Below, one piece after another: positions 8,874 to 17,400 of a stretch of DNA of 64,000 nt. Below the pieces are notes generated by a model that did not search any database, was not told the origin of the DNA, and worked only from the letters and a program-made list of their open reading frames with translations. Both the position numbers and the translations under genes were made by a program. This DNA comes from Pseudomonas citronellolis (GTDB lineage Bacteria > Pseudomonadota > Gammaproteobacteria > Pseudomonadales > Pseudomonadaceae), in NCBI RefSeq assembly GCF_900112375.1, contig NZ_FOLS01000020.1, positions 80,247-144,246 on the forward strand. The letters are read 5' to 3'. Numbering within the stretch: position 1 is the stretch's first letter; the number at the start of each line of letters is the position of its first letter.

Positions 8874-9887
8874 ATGAAAGCCATCGGTTACACCCACAGC
8901 CGCCCGATCGACGCCGACGACGCCCTGCTCGACATCCAACTGCCGGAGCCGACGCCCGGCCCGCGCGACCTGCTGGTGGAAGTCCGCGCCATTTCCGTCA
9001 ACCCGGTGGACACCAAGGTGCGCCAGCGCGCCGAGCCTGCGGCCGGCGAATACAAGGTGCTGGGTTGGGACGCCGCCGGCGTGGTCCGCGCGGTGGGCAG
9101 CGAGGTCAGCCTGTTCCGCCCGGGCGACGAGGTGTTCTACGCCGGCGACCTGACGCGCCCGGGCAGCAACGCCGAACTGCAGCTGGTGGACGAGCGCATC
9201 GTCGGCGCCAAGCCGGCCAGCCTCGACTTCGCCCAGGCCGCGGCCCTGCCGCTGACCAGCATCACCGCCTGGGAGCTGCTGTTCGAACGCCTGCAGATCG
9301 CCGAGGGCCCGGGCAGCGCCGGGCAGAGCCTGCTGATCGTCGGCGCCGCCGGCGGCGTGGGTTCCATCCTCACCCAACTGGCCCGGCACCTGACCGGCGT
9401 GACCGTGATCGGCACGGCCTCGCGGGCGGAAACCCAGGAATGGGTCCGCGACCTCGGCGCCCACCACGTCATCGACCACGGCAAGCCGCTGAGCGAGGAA
9501 CTGCAGCGCATCGGCATCGGCCAGGTGAGCCACGTGGCCAGCCTGACGCACACCGACGGGCACCTGCAGCAGATAGTCGCCAGCCTGCACCCGCAGGGCC
9601 GCCTGGGCCTGATCGACGACCCGGCGAACCTGAACGTGAGCCTGCTCAAGCAGAAGAGCCTGTCGCTGCACTGGGAGTTCATGTACACCCGCTCGATGTT
9701 CCAGACCGACGACATGATCGAGCAGCACCGCCTGCTGCAGCGCGTGTCGAGCCTGGTCGACCAGGGCGTGCTGCGCACCACCCTGGGCGAGCACTTCGGC
9801 CGCATCGACGCCGCCAACCTGCGCCGCGCCCACGCGCTGCTGGAGAGCGGCAAGGCCAAGGGCAAGATCGTGCTGGAGGGGTTCTGA
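8874..9887 (+). CDS. Zinc-type alcohol dehydrogenase-like / quinone reductase (MDR family)
   Basis: Encodes 337 residues of the medium-chain dehydrogenase/reductase superfamily. The N-terminal GroES-like domain contains EVRAISVNPVDTKVR, and the Rossmann cofactor site is IVGAAGGVGSILTQLA near residue 158. The catalytic zinc cysteine set is absent, as in the subfamily called zinc-type alcohol dehydrogenase-like or quinone oxidoreductase, so NADPH-dependent reduction of quinones or enones is likely. The GAGGAG ribosome site precedes the ATG by 5 bases. It is probably the second gene of the LysR-controlled operon and may act on quinones from the monooxygenase. Confidence 0.85.
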   Translation: MKAIGYTHSRPIDADDALLDIQLPEPTPGPRDLLVEVRAISVNPVDTKVRQRAEPAAGEYKVLGWDAAGVVRAVGSEVSLFRPGDEVFYAGDLTRPGSNAELQLVDERIVGAKPASLDFAQAAALPLTSITAWELLFERLQIAEGPGSAGQSLLIVGAAGGVGSILTQLARHLTGVTVIGTASRAETQEWVRDLGAHHVIDHGKPLSEELQRIGIGQVSHVASLTHTDGHLQQIVASLHPQGRLGLIDDPANLNVSLLKQKSLSLHWEFMYTRSMFQTDDMIEQHRLLQRVSSLVDQGVLRTTLGEHFGRIDAANLRRAHALLESGKAKGKIVLEGF

Positions 9888-9982
9888 GCGGTGGGAGGTA
9901 CGGTGCTTCTCTCCCGTAAGAGCCGGACATACCGACGCAATTCGCGAATGAGGTCCTACGCTGCAGGCGAGCACGGCTTTTC

Positions 9983-10049
9983 GTAGGAGCGAGCTTGCTC
10001 GCGAATGAACCCCGCAGCGGAGTCTGTTCGCGAGCAAGCTCGCTCCTAC
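9983..10049. repeat. REP doublet (REPIN)
   Basis: Inverted 23-base REPs at 9983-10005 and 10027-10049 are separated by 21 bases. The 330-base gap 9888-10217 between the dehydrogenase gene and the btuF-like gene holds only repeats: this REPIN, a variant doublet at 10114-10160 and a palindrome at 10190-10217. I see no gene in it. Confidence 0.9.
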
Positions 10050-10113
10050 GAAGAGCACCCCGGTGCGGTCTGCAAGACAGTTGCGCCTACGCGCCCACCC
10101 GCGCCATTCCCAT

Positions 10114-10160
10114 GTAGGAGCGCGCCCTGCGCGCGATTCGCGGGCAGGGCCCGCTCCTAC
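10114..10160. repeat. Variant REP doublet
   Basis: Arms GTAGGAGCG and CGCTCCTAC enclose GC-rich inner inverted repeats (cgcgccctgc / gggcagggcccg). The outer ends match the main REP family but the core GAGCTTGCTC is replaced by a CGCGCC-type core, so this is a second REP subtype. Confidence 0.7.
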
Positions 10161-10189
10161 AGGTTATGGGGGGGTACGGCATCCCGGCC

Positions 10190-10217
10190 GGCGGATAACC
10201 GCGAACGGTTATCCGCC
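10190..10217. repeat. 28-bp palindrome, GGCGGATAACCG variant
   Basis: A 12-bp perfect stem (GGCGGATAACCG / CGGTTATCCGCC) with a CGAA loop lies immediately after the stop codon of the btuF-like gene (minus strand). It is well placed to form the 3' hairpin of that transcript. Confidence 0.75.
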
Positions 10218-11018
10218 CTACGGCTCGGCCTTGGCGAGCAGGCGGCAGAGTTTTTCGGTGGCGGCCAGCATGGCGTAGCTCGGCCGCTCCAGGTTGCGGT
10301 CGGGCAGCACCCAGAGCTGGTTCAGGCGGGTCGCGCTCAGTTGTTTCATGGCCCGCCATTCCGCCGCCTGTTCGGCGTTGGGCGCCAGTATCACTTGCGG
10401 ATCGCGGGCCAGCACCGCTTCCATGCCCACCTGCGGCGCCGGCAGCTGCAGGTCGTCGAACAGATTGCGCGCGCCGCACACCTGCAGGGCATCGCTGACC
10501 ACCTGGCGTCCGCCCAGGGTGTACAGCGGACGGTTCCATACCTGGTAGAACAGCCGCAGCGGGTGCTCGCGGGCGTACTGCTGGCGCAGTTCGGCGATGC
10601 GCTGGCGGAAGCTGGCGGCCAAGGCCGCGGCCTTGTCCTGGGCGCCGAGCAGCGCGCCCAGCTCTTCCAGCTGCCTGGGGATATCTTCCAACCGGTGCGG
10701 CTCGGCGATGTAGAGCTTCAGGCCCAGGCCCTTCAGCCGCGCCATCTGCGCATCGGGAATGCTGCCGGGCCAGACCAGCACCAGGTCCGGCCGCAGGCTC
10801 AGCAGGCGTTCCAGGTTCAGCTGCCCGTAGCGCCCCAGCGATGGCAGCGCCGCCAGTTGCGCCGGGCGTTCGTCGCCATCGAGCACACCCACCAGGCGCG
10901 CGCCGGCGCCCAGTTCCAGGACGCTGTCGGTCATCGAGGGCGACAGGCTCACCACCCGCTGCGCCGCCAGTGCCGGCAGGCCTAGCGATAGCAGCAGGAC
11001 GGCAACGAGCAGGCGCAT
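10218..11018 (-). CDS. btuF: Periplasmic cobalamin-binding protein, BtuF-like
   Basis: Encodes 266 residues. A signal peptide ([19 protein letters not shown]) is followed by a helical-backbone substrate-binding domain: RVVSLSPSMTDSVLELGAGARLVGV, LERLLSLRPDLVLVW, and the later half RLFYQVWNRPLYTLGG. This is the pattern of BtuF-type proteins that hand vitamin B12 to BtuCD. No btuCD genes are in the window. The ATG overlaps the upstream stop (TGATG) and ribA lies one gene further upstream, so all three are probably one transcript. Related binding proteins for heme or siderophores cannot be fully excluded. Confidence 0.8.
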   Translation of the reverse strand: MRLLVAVLLLSLGLPALAAQRVVSLSPSMTDSVLELGAGARLVGVLDGDERPAQLAALPSLGRYGQLNLERLLSLRPDLVLVWPGSIPDAQMARLKGLGLKLYIAEPHRLEDIPRQLEELGALLGAQDKAAALAASFRQRIAELRQQYAREHPLRLFYQVWNRPLYTLGGRQVVSDALQVCGARNLFDDLQLPAPQVGMEAVLARDPQVILAPNAEQAAEWRAMKQLSATRLNQLWVLPDRNLERPSYAMLAATEKLCRLLAKAEP

Positions 11019-11434
11019 CAGAGCAACTGGCGCGGCAGGCGGTACAGCCAGAGGATCAGCAGGCTGGTCAGCCCGAGGAGGATCAGCGCCACGCCGGACA
11101 GGTCGGTGAAACACGCCAGCACGCCGATCCAGGCCGGCAGGCTGGCGCCGAGGACGCCGTTGCGCCAGGTGCGCGCCAGCTCCGCCCAGGCGACGGGCTC
11201 TTCGGCCGTGTCACGGGCCTTGCCGGCGTCGATCAGGGCGAGCTTGTAGCGGCGGAACAGCGGCAGGGTGAAGTACATCGAGACCAGCGCGGCGACGTAC
11301 AGCGGGGTGGCCAGCACGGCCAGGGCGTCGATCTCGAAGCCCCACAGCAGCAGCGCCAGCAGCGGCCCGAGAGCCAGGGCCAGGTGCAGCCACCACAGAC
11401 GCCCCAGGCGGCCGAACTCGGCGGCGCGGTTCAC
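11018..11434 (-). CDS. Small inner-membrane protein of unknown function
   Basis: Encodes 138 residues from a GTG codon that overlaps the ribA stop (GTGA). Four hydrophobic segments are seen: [55 protein letters not shown] and [16 protein letters not shown] basic and polar loop lies between the second and third. I do not recognise a family with a known role. In P. aeruginosa a similar gene lies next to ribA, which points to conserved co-transcription rather than function. Confidence 0.7.
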   Translation of the reverse strand: MNRAAEFGRLGRLWWLHLALALGPLLALLLWGFEIDALAVLATPLYVAALVSMYFTLPLFRRYKLALIDAGKARDTAEEPVAWAELARTWRNGVLGASLPAWIGVLACFTDLSGVALILLGLTSLLILWLYRLPRQLL

Positions 11435-12054
11435 TGCGCCTCGATCTCCGCCTCGCCCTGGTGCAGCTCGCCGAGCATGTGCCCGAGCTTGCCGGCCTTG
11501 GTCGCCAGGTAGCGCTTGTTGTGCGGGTTCAGGCCCTTCTGCAGGGGCACGCGCTCGGCCACTGTGAGGCCGTAGCCCTCCAGCGCCTTCACCTTGCGCG
11601 GGTTGTTGGTCATCAGCTTCAGCGAGCAGACGCCCAGGTGCTGCAGCATCGGCAGGCACATGGCGTAGTCGCGCTGGTCGGCGCCGAAGCCCAGCTTGAG
11701 GTTGGCTTCGACCGTGTCCGCGCCTTCGTCCTGCAGGGCGTAGGCGCGGATCTTGTTCAGCAGGCCGATGCCACGGCCTTCCTGGCGCAGGTACAGCAGC
11801 ACGCCGCGACCTTCGCGGGCGATGGCCGAGAGCGCGCCTTCGAGCTGGAAGCCGCAGTCGCAGCGCAGGCTGAACAGGGCATCGCCGGTCAGGCATTCGG
11901 AATGCAGGCGACCGAGCACCGGCTGGCCGTCGTCGATCTTGCCCATGGTCAGGGCGACATGTTCCTTGCCGGTTTCCTCGTCGAGGAAGCCATGCATGGT
12001 GAATTCGCCGAAGGGAGTGGGCAGCTTGGAGGCGGCGACGAACACGACGGACAC
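11431..12054 (-). CDS. ribA: GTP cyclohydrolase II
   Basis: Encodes 207 residues. RibA opens GTP to 2,5-diamino-6-ribosylamino-pyrimidinone phosphate, the first step of riboflavin synthesis. The zinc ligands are in [14 protein letters not shown] (near residues 55-68), and the substrate-loop motif [14 protein letters not shown] follows. Because the RibB protein in this window lacks the zinc cysteines in its own RibA-like half, this is the functional GTP cyclohydrolase II here. It leads a three-gene overlapping run with the membrane protein and btuF-like genes. Confidence 0.96.
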   Translation of the reverse strand: MSVVFVAASKLPTPFGEFTMHGFLDEETGKEHVALTMGKIDDGQPVLGRLHSECLTGDALFSLRCDCGFQLEGALSAIAREGRGVLLYLRQEGRGIGLLNKIRAYALQDEGADTVEANLKLGFGADQRDYAMCLPMLQHLGVCSLKLMTNNPRKVKALEGYGLTVAERVPLQKGLNPHNKRYLATKAGKLGHMLGELHQGEAEIEAQ

Positions 12055-12171
12055 CGGAAACTCCTGAAAGTCAGACAGTAGTAAGGAGCCGGCATTGTAA
12101 CAGCAGTGCCGGGGCCGCCGTCATTGCGAAATCCGCAACTTGGCTATCGAAGCCATCGATGGATCCGGCGC

Positions 12172-12819
12172 TCAGTGTTTGGATTGGATGTACATCATCC
12201 CCTGCTCTTCCCGCCAACCCACGCGGTTGAGGAAGCTCATGCCCAGCAGAATCTCGGTGGGGAACTCGCCTTCCAGCACGCTGGCGTCGACGCCCAGCAC
12301 CTCGATGCCGCCGAGCTTCACGCTGTTCAGGCCGATGCGCCAGCCCTTGACGGTGCCGCTGGCGGTGGAGGCGACCATGGGCTTGCCGACCACCCGGTAG
12401 TCGATGCCCAGGCGCCGCGCCTGGGCTTCGTTCATCGCCACCGTGGTGGCGCCGGTGTCGACCAGGAACTGGGCGTTCTGGCCGTTGATCGAGCCGGACA
12501 CCCAGTAATGCCCGCCGGTGCCGCGGGCGATGCTCATTTCCTGTACCGGCGCCGGGGCCGAGTAGCCGCTGGCGTTGTATTCGCGGCTCAGTTCGTAGGT
12601 GCGTTCCACGCCCTCGACGCGCAGCACCGCCTTGTGCGCGTCGGCGCTGACCACCTGCACGCCCTGCGGCCCGGTCTCGCCCACGCGGAGGAACTTGCGC
12701 TGGCCGTCGATGTTCACCACCGCGGCGTTGGGGAACAGCCCCACCACCCACACCTGCGGGGCGGCGAGGGCCGCGCTGGCGGCAAGGGCGAGGCTCAGGG
12801 CAGGCAGCAGGCGCAGCAT
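12172..12819 (-). CDS. Periplasmic retropepsin-like aspartic protease
   Basis: Encodes 215 residues. A signal peptide (MLRLLPALSLALAASAALAA) precedes a short beta domain and a clan AA aspartic protease domain of the TIGR02281 type. The active-site motif is FLVDTGATTVAM near residue 118. The second half contains GIEVLGVDASVLEG and ILLGMSFLNRVGW, the conserved LGMSFL turn of single-chain retropepsin homologues. Such enzymes work as dimers. The substrate is unknown. It is a single minus-strand gene with 117-base and 84-base gaps on its two sides. Confidence 0.85.
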   Translation of the reverse strand: MLRLLPALSLALAASAALAAPQVWVVGLFPNAAVVNIDGQRKFLRVGETGPQGVQVVSADAHKAVLRVEGVERTYELSREYNASGYSAPAPVQEMSIARGTGGHYWVSGSINGQNAQFLVDTGATTVAMNEAQARRLGIDYRVVGKPMVASTASGTVKGWRIGLNSVKLGGIEVLGVDASVLEGEFPTEILLGMSFLNRVGWREEQGMMYIQSKH

Positions 12820-12903
12820 GGTGGGGCTCCTTGTCGGCTGGCGCGAGGATGGCGCCACGTTACACCGGCGCCGCTGCGCCGTCAGTGATGAAGTCGGCTG
12901 TTG

Positions 12904-13428
12904 TCAGAGCAGCCAGGCGGCCCAGGCCCAGACCAAGCCCTGCATGGCCAGCCAGGCGAAGACCCCGGCGAGGACGTCGTCGAGCATGATGCCAACGCCG
13001 CCGTGCACGTGGCGGTCGACCCAGCGGATCGGCCAGGGCTTGAGGATGTCGAAGAAGCGGAACACCAGGAAGCCCACCAGCAGCCACCACCAGCCCTCGG
13101 GCACCAGCCAGAGGGTGATCCACATGCCGACCATCTCGTCCCAGACGATGCCTTCGTGGTCGTGCACGCGCAGGTCGTCGGCGACCTTGCCGCACAACCA
13201 GAAGCCGAACAGCATGGTCAGCCCCAGCATCAGCCAGTAGCCCCAGTCCGGCAGCAGCTGCCACAGCGGGACGAAGGGGATGGCCACCAGCGAGCCCCAG
13301 GTGCCCGGCGCCTTGGGCAGGGTTCCGGAGCCGAAGCCGAAGGCCAGGAAATGCCAGGGGTTGCGCCAGACCGACGGCGGCACGGGCTGGGCGGGGGCTT
13401 GGTCGGGATGTTCGGGCACTGCGGTCAC
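12904..13428 (-). CDS. pgpA: Phosphatidylglycerophosphatase A
   Basis: Encodes 174 residues from a GTG that overlaps the thiL stop (GTGA). PgpA dephosphorylates phosphatidylglycerophosphate to phosphatidylglycerol at the inner membrane. Family marks are FGSGTLPKAPGTWGSLVAIP near residue 32, VWDEMVGMWITL (acidic metal site) and FRFFDILKPWPI, ending with HGGVGIMLDDVLAG. Several hydrophobic helices are present. The order nusB-thiL-pgpA is conserved in gammaproteobacteria. Confidence 0.95.
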   Translation of the reverse strand: MTAVPEHPDQAPAQPVPPSVWRNPWHFLAFGFGSGTLPKAPGTWGSLVAIPFVPLWQLLPDWGYWLMLGLTMLFGFWLCGKVADDLRVHDHEGIVWDEMVGMWITLWLVPEGWWWLLVGFLVFRFFDILKPWPIRWVDRHVHGGVGIMLDDVLAGVFAWLAMQGLVWAWAAWLL

Positions 13429-14384
13429 TCCGTGAAATGCAGGTAGCCGCCCTGGCGCGGCGTGATGTCGTGGCCTGCGCCGTCCAGCACGCGCACCCCG
13501 CTGCCGGCCTCGACGCGGCCGATGGCCGCCAGCTGCGGCCACTGCGCCTGCAAGGCCGGCAACTGCGCGGGCGGCAGGGTGAAGGCGATGACGTAGTCGT
13601 CGCCGGCGCCGAGCTTGGCCTGCAGCGCGCGCTCGGCGCCCAGCAGGCTTTCCAGCGGCGCGCTGGCCGGAAGGCGTTCGGCTTCGATGATCAAGGCCAC
13701 GCCGGAGGCGCGGGCGATGTGGCCGCAGTCGGCGAGCAGCCCGTCGGACACGTCCAGCGCCGCCGTGGCGCGACCGCGCAGGGCCTGGCCGAGGGCCAGC
13801 TGCGGCTGCGGCGCCCAGTAGCGCGCCAATAGCGGCTCGGCCACTTCGGGTTCGGCGGCCAGGCGGCCGAGCACCAGCTCCAGAGCGCCGCCGGCCTCGC
13901 CGACCGGGCCGCCGACGCAGAGCAGGTCGCCGGGGCGGGCGCCGCTGCGGGTCAGCGCCTGGCCGACGGGCACCTGGCCGAATACGGTGAGGGTCATGCT
14001 CAGCGGGCCGCGGGTGGTGTCGCCGCCGACCAGCGCCAGGCCGCAGGCCGCGGCCATGCGGTTCAGGCCCTGGGCGAAGGCTTCCAGCCAGGCCGGATCG
14101 GCTTCGGGTAGGGTCAGGGCGAGGGTGAAGGCCAGGGGCGCGGCGCCCATGGCCGCCAGGTCGCTGGCGGAAACCGCCAGGGCGCGCTGGCCGAGCAGGA
14201 AGGGATCGCACAGCGCGGGGAAATGCACGCCGGCCACCAGGGTGTCGGTGGACACCGCCAGTTGCTGGCCGGCGGCCGGCGCCAGCAGGGCGCAGTCGTC
14301 GCCGATGCCCAGGGCCACGCCATCGGCCGCGGCCGCACAGGCGGCCGCGGCGAAATAGCGGCGGATCAGTTCGAACTCACCCAT
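13425..14384 (-). CDS. thiL: Thiamine-monophosphate kinase
   Basis: Encodes 319 residues of the PurM/AIR-synthase superfamily. ThiL phosphorylates thiamine monophosphate to the active cofactor thiamine diphosphate. The N-terminal ATP and metal motif is GIGDDCALLAP near residues 26-36, followed by STDTLVAGVHFP, ALVGGDTTRGPLSMTLTVFG and LDVSDGLLAD. It lies 14 bases after nusB and overlaps pgpA by four bases, so it belongs to the riboflavin-nusB-thiL-pgpA transcript. Confidence 0.96.
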   Translation of the reverse strand: MGEFELIRRYFAAAACAAAADGVALGIGDDCALLAPAAGQQLAVSTDTLVAGVHFPALCDPFLLGQRALAVSASDLAAMGAAPLAFTLALTLPEADPAWLEAFAQGLNRMAAACGLALVGGDTTRGPLSMTLTVFGQVPVGQALTRSGARPGDLLCVGGPVGEAGGALELVLGRLAAEPEVAEPLLARYWAPQPQLALGQALRGRATAALDVSDGLLADCGHIARASGVALIIEAERLPASAPLESLLGAERALQAKLGAGDDYVIAFTLPPAQLPALQAQWPQLAAIGRVEAGSGVRVLDGAGHDITPRQGGYLHFTE

Positions 14385-14398
14385 GCCTTGCGGCGGAC

Positions 14399-14878
14399 TC
14401 AGCGCTTGGCGCCGCGCAGCTCGGCGGCGCGCAGACGCGGCGCCAGCTTGTCCAGCACACCGTTGACGAACTTGTGGCCGTCGGTGGCGCCGAAGGTCTT
14501 GGCCAGCTCGATGCCTTCGTTGATCACCACCTTGTAGGGCACGTCCTGGCGGTTGCGCAGCTCGTAGGTGGCCAGGCGCAGGATGGCCAGCTCGACCGGG
14601 TCGATCTCTTCCAGCGGGCGGTCCAGGCAGGGGGTGAATTCCTGGTCCAGCTCGGTCTTCAGGCGCGGCACGCCGTGGAGGATCTCGTGGAAGTAGGCGC
14701 CATCGACATCGCTGAAGTCGTTGTCGGTGCGGAAGGTCGCCTCGATCTCGTTCAGCGGCTGGCCGGCCATCTGCCAGGAGTACAGGGCCTGCACCGCGAG
14801 GCTGCGGGCCTTGCGGCGCATGGCGATCTTGTTGGGCTTGGCCGGCTTGGACGGGGTGCCGTTGTCGTTGCTGCTCAC
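14399..14878 (-). CDS. nusB: Transcription antitermination factor NusB
   Basis: Encodes 159 residues from a GTG overlapping the ribH stop (GTGA). NusB binds BoxA RNA with S10 (NusE) and supports antitermination on rRNA operons. Conserved parts are [31 protein letters not shown] and [27 protein letters not shown] near the C-terminus. The first 20 residues are a non-conserved, Asn/Lys-rich extension. The ribH-nusB linkage is standard in gammaproteobacteria. Confidence 0.96.
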   Translation of the reverse strand: MSSNDNGTPSKPAKPNKIAMRRKARSLAVQALYSWQMAGQPLNEIEATFRTDNDFSDVDGAYFHEILHGVPRLKTELDQEFTPCLDRPLEEIDPVELAILRLATYELRNRQDVPYKVVINEGIELAKTFGATDGHKFVNGVLDKLAPRLRAAELRGAKR

Positions 14879-15351
14879 TTGGCCTCCAGCTGCGACAGCA
14901 GGCTCACCATTTCCAGGGCGGACAGCGCGGCCTCGGCGCCCTTGTTGCCGGCCTTGGTGCCGGAGCGCTCGATGGCCTGTTCGATGGAGTCGACGGTCAG
15001 CACGCCGAAGGCCACCGGCACGCCGAACTGCAGGGAAACCTGCGCCAGGCCCTTGGTGCACTCGCCGGCAACGTATTCGAAGTGCGGGGTGCCGCCGCGG
15101 ATCACCGCGCCGAGGGCGATGATGGCGTCGAACTCGCCGCGCTGGGCGACTTTCTGGGTTACCAGGGGGATCTCGAAGGCGCCCGGGGCGCGGATGATGG
15201 TGATGTCGCCTTCGGCGACGCCGTGGCGCACCAGCGCATCGATGGCGCCTTGCACCAGGCTTTCCACCACGAAGCTGTTGAAGCGGCCAACCACCAGGGC
15301 GAAGCGGCCTTTGGGGGCGATGAAGGTACCTTCGATGGTCTTCAGGGTCAT
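14875..15351 (-). CDS. ribH: 6,7-dimethyl-8-ribityllumazine synthase
   Basis: Encodes 158 residues. RibH condenses the RibB product dihydroxybutanone phosphate with 5-amino-6-ribitylaminouracil to form lumazine; it usually assembles as a large oligomer. Motifs seen are [47 protein letters not shown] (catalytic His near residue 90), [16 protein letters not shown] and [14 protein letters not shown]. It is separated from ribB by 100 bases and overlaps nusB by four. Confidence 0.97.
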   Translation of the reverse strand: MTLKTIEGTFIAPKGRFALVVGRFNSFVVESLVQGAIDALVRHGVAEGDITIIRAPGAFEIPLVTQKVAQRGEFDAIIALGAVIRGGTPHFEYVAGECTKGLAQVSLQFGVPVAFGVLTVDSIEQAIERSGTKAGNKGAEAALSALEMVSLLSQLEAK

Positions 15352-15451
15352 GGACAGGTCTCGTTTCGTTAAAGAGCCGGAGCGTCGGCGACGCTCCGCG
15401 AAATTAGGCTAGAAGAACGGCGCCGCCGTGCCAGGGCACGGCGGCGCGGGT

Positions 15452-16546
15452 TCATTCGGCGGGCAGGTATTCTACAACTTCCAGGTCGAAACCGGATATC
15501 GCGTTGAAGCGCATCGGCGCCGACATCAGGCGCATCTTGCGCACGCCCAGGTCGCGGAGGATCTGCGAACCGGCGCCGACGGTGCTGTAGGTGGTGCTGG
15601 GCTTGGGCGCCGGCGCGCTGGCGGCGATCTCGCGCACGTGGGCCAGCAGGTCCTCGCCGCCGATCTGGTGGCCCAGCAGCAGCACCACGCCGCTGCCGGC
15701 CTCGGCCACCTTGGCCATGGCCGCGCGCAGGCTCCAGCGCCCGGCCTGGTTGACCATCAGCAGGTCGCGCAGCGGGTCCATGTTGTGCACGCGCACCAGG
15801 GTCGGCTCTTCCGCGCAGATCTCGCCCAGGGTCAATGCCAGGTGCACCTCGCCCTCCACCGAGTCGCGGTAGGTGATCAGGTTGAACTGGCCCAGCTCGG
15901 TGTCCAGCGGCTGCTCGGCGAGGCGCTCGACGGTGCGCTCGTGGATCAGGCGGTAGTGGATCAGGTCGGCGATGGTGCCGATCTTGATGCCGTGCTGCTC
16001 GGCGAAGGCTTCCAGTTCCGGGCGGCGGGCCATGCTGCCGTCGTCGTTCATGATCTCGCAGATCACCCCGGACGCCTCGAAGCCACCCATGCGCGCCAGG
16101 TCGCAGGCCGCCTCGGTGTGGCCGGCGCGGGCCAGCACGCCGCCGGGCTGGGCCATCAGCGGGAAGATGTGGCCGGGGCTGACGATGTCGGCGGCCACCG
16201 CTTCCTTCGCGGCGGCGGCCTGCACGGTGCGTGCGCGGTCGGCGGCGGAGATGCCGGTGGTGACGCCTTCGGCGGCCTCGATGGAGACGGTGAACTTGGT
16301 GCCGAAGCCCGAGCCGTTGCGCTGCACCATCAGCGACAGGCCCAGGCGCTCGCAGCGCTCGCGGGTCATCGGCATGCAGATCAGGCCGCGGGCGTACTTG
16401 GCCATGAAGTTGATGTCTTCGGTGCGCACGCACTCGGCGGCCATGATCAGGTCGCCTTCGTTCTCGCGGTCCTCGTCATCCATGAGGATGACCATCTTGC
16501 CTTGGCGGATGTCTTCGACCAGTTCTTCGATGCTGTTGAGTGCCAT
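15452..16546 (-). CDS. ribB: 3,4-dihydroxy-2-butanone 4-phosphate synthase with degenerate RibA-like C-terminal half
   Basis: Encodes 364 residues. The N-terminal ~205 residues are the DHBP synthase that makes the four-carbon precursor of riboflavin from ribulose 5-phosphate: MDDEDRENEGDLIMAAE, HIFPLMAQPGGVLARAGHTEA and FEASGVICEIMNDDG are present. The C-terminal ~160 residues align with GTP cyclohydrolase II, but the zinc-binding C..CxC set is missing (the region reads LGEICAEEPTLVRVHNM), so this half should be inactive. The ATG at 16546 was chosen over an upstream TTG because an AGGAG site lies just before it. It follows ribE after 14 bases. Confidence 0.93.
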   Translation of the reverse strand: MALNSIEELVEDIRQGKMVILMDDEDRENEGDLIMAAECVRTEDINFMAKYARGLICMPMTRERCERLGLSLMVQRNGSGFGTKFTVSIEAAEGVTTGISAADRARTVQAAAAKEAVAADIVSPGHIFPLMAQPGGVLARAGHTEAACDLARMGGFEASGVICEIMNDDGSMARRPELEAFAEQHGIKIGTIADLIHYRLIHERTVERLAEQPLDTELGQFNLITYRDSVEGEVHLALTLGEICAEEPTLVRVHNMDPLRDLLMVNQAGRWSLRAAMAKVAEAGSGVVLLLGHQIGGEDLLAHVREIAASAPAPKPSTTYSTVGAGSQILRDLGVRKMRLMSAPMRFNAISGFDLEVVEYLPAE

Positions 16547-16560
16547 CTGGGCAGCTCCTA

Positions 16561-17223
16561 TCAATGCTTCATGAAGCCGTTTTCGGCCAGGAATGCTTCG
16601 GTGATGCTGCTGGCGGCGGGCTCGGCGGCCTTGTCGCCGAGCAGCAGGCGCTCCAGGTAGCGCGCCAGCAGGTCCACTTCCAGGTTCACCTGAAGACCGG
16701 GGCGGTAGTCGCCCATGATGGTCTCGCCCAAGGTGTGCGGGACTATGGTCAGCTCGAACTCGGCGCCATTCACCGCGTTGACCGTGAGGCTGGTGCCGTC
16801 GACGGTGATCGAGCCTTTCAGCGCGATGTACTTGGCCAGCTCGCGCGGGGCGCGCACGGTGAACTGGATGGCGCGGGCGTTATCCTCACGCTTGACGATC
16901 TCGCCGACGCCGTCGACGTGGCCGCTGACCAGGTGGCCGCCCAGGCGGGTGGTGGGGGTCAGGGCCTTCTCCAGGTTGACGCGGCTGCCGACCTTGAGCT
17001 GGGCGAAGGCGGTGCGCGCGAGGGTCTCGCGGCTGACGTCGGCCCAGAAGCCGTCGCCGGGCAGCTCCACGGCGGTCAGGCAGATGCCGTTGACGGCGAT
17101 GCTGTCGCCGAGCTTGACGTCGGCGAGGTCGAGCTTGCCGGTCTGCACGTAGAGGCGCACGTCACCGCCCTTGGGGGTGATCGAGCGGATGCTGCCGATG
17201 GCTTCGATTATGCCGGTGAACAT
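16561..17223 (-). CDS. ribE: Riboflavin synthase, alpha subunit
   Basis: Encodes 220 residues (also named ribC in some annotations). The enzyme dismutates two lumazine molecules to riboflavin. It has the usual two internal lumazine-binding repeats: MFTGIIEAIGSI with SIAVNGICLTAVEL, and HLVSGHVDGVGEI with SITVDGTSLTVNAV. A GGGAGG ribosome site precedes the ATG. It is the first gene downstream of the FMN riboswitch and probably heads the ribE-ribB-ribH-nusB-thiL-pgpA transcript. Confidence 0.97.
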   Translation of the reverse strand: MFTGIIEAIGSIRSITPKGGDVRLYVQTGKLDLADVKLGDSIAVNGICLTAVELPGDGFWADVSRETLARTAFAQLKVGSRVNLEKALTPTTRLGGHLVSGHVDGVGEIVKREDNARAIQFTVRAPRELAKYIALKGSITVDGTSLTVNAVNGAEFELTIVPHTLGETIMGDYRPGLQVNLEVDLLARYLERLLLGDKAAEPAASSITEAFLAENGFMKH

Positions 17224-17309
17224 GGGGCCTCCCGGACGGCGCAATGCGGTTGCGCGCAGGCGTGCCGGCCGGCGCGAGCCAGCGCAGTGGAAACGAAGGG
17301 GTGGTGCAT
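17208..17309 (-). CDS. Possible 33-residue leader ORF overlapping the ribE start
   Basis: An ATG at 17309 with an AGGAG site nine bases upstream opens a 33-codon frame (MHHPFVSTALARAGRHACAQ...) that stops 16 bases inside ribE. That geometry would allow translational coupling into ribE. The AGGAG abuts the 3' arm of a perfect hairpin at 17322-17341. There is no homology evidence that the peptide matters, so this is a hypothesis. Confidence 0.25.
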   Translation of the reverse strand: MHHPFVSTALARAGRHACAQPHCAVREAPCSPA

Positions 17310-17321
17310 GGTGTTGGAACT

Positions 17322-17341
17322 CCTGTTTTGGGAAAAACAGG
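17322..17341 (-). promoter_or_regulatory. Perfect hairpin in the ribE leader
   Basis: The RNA reads CCTGTTTT-TCCC-AAAACAGG, an 8-bp perfect stem. It lies 60 bases downstream of the FMN aptamer and 98 bases before ribE, and the bases after it are AG, completing an AGGAG motif. It has no downstream U-run, so it is not an obvious terminator. It could be part of the riboswitch expression platform. Confidence 0.45.
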
Positions 17342-17400
17342 GCATACCGATCGAAGGGACACGACGCGCAGGCGTGCAGATGCACCTTGCGCAGGTTCAT

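Noticed and set aside
17224..17400. In-frame extension of ribE upstream to position 17400 (MNLRKVHLHACASC...)
   Set aside because: It would run into the riboswitch end, lacks homology to riboflavin synthase, and a good GGGAGG site precedes the ATG at 17223.
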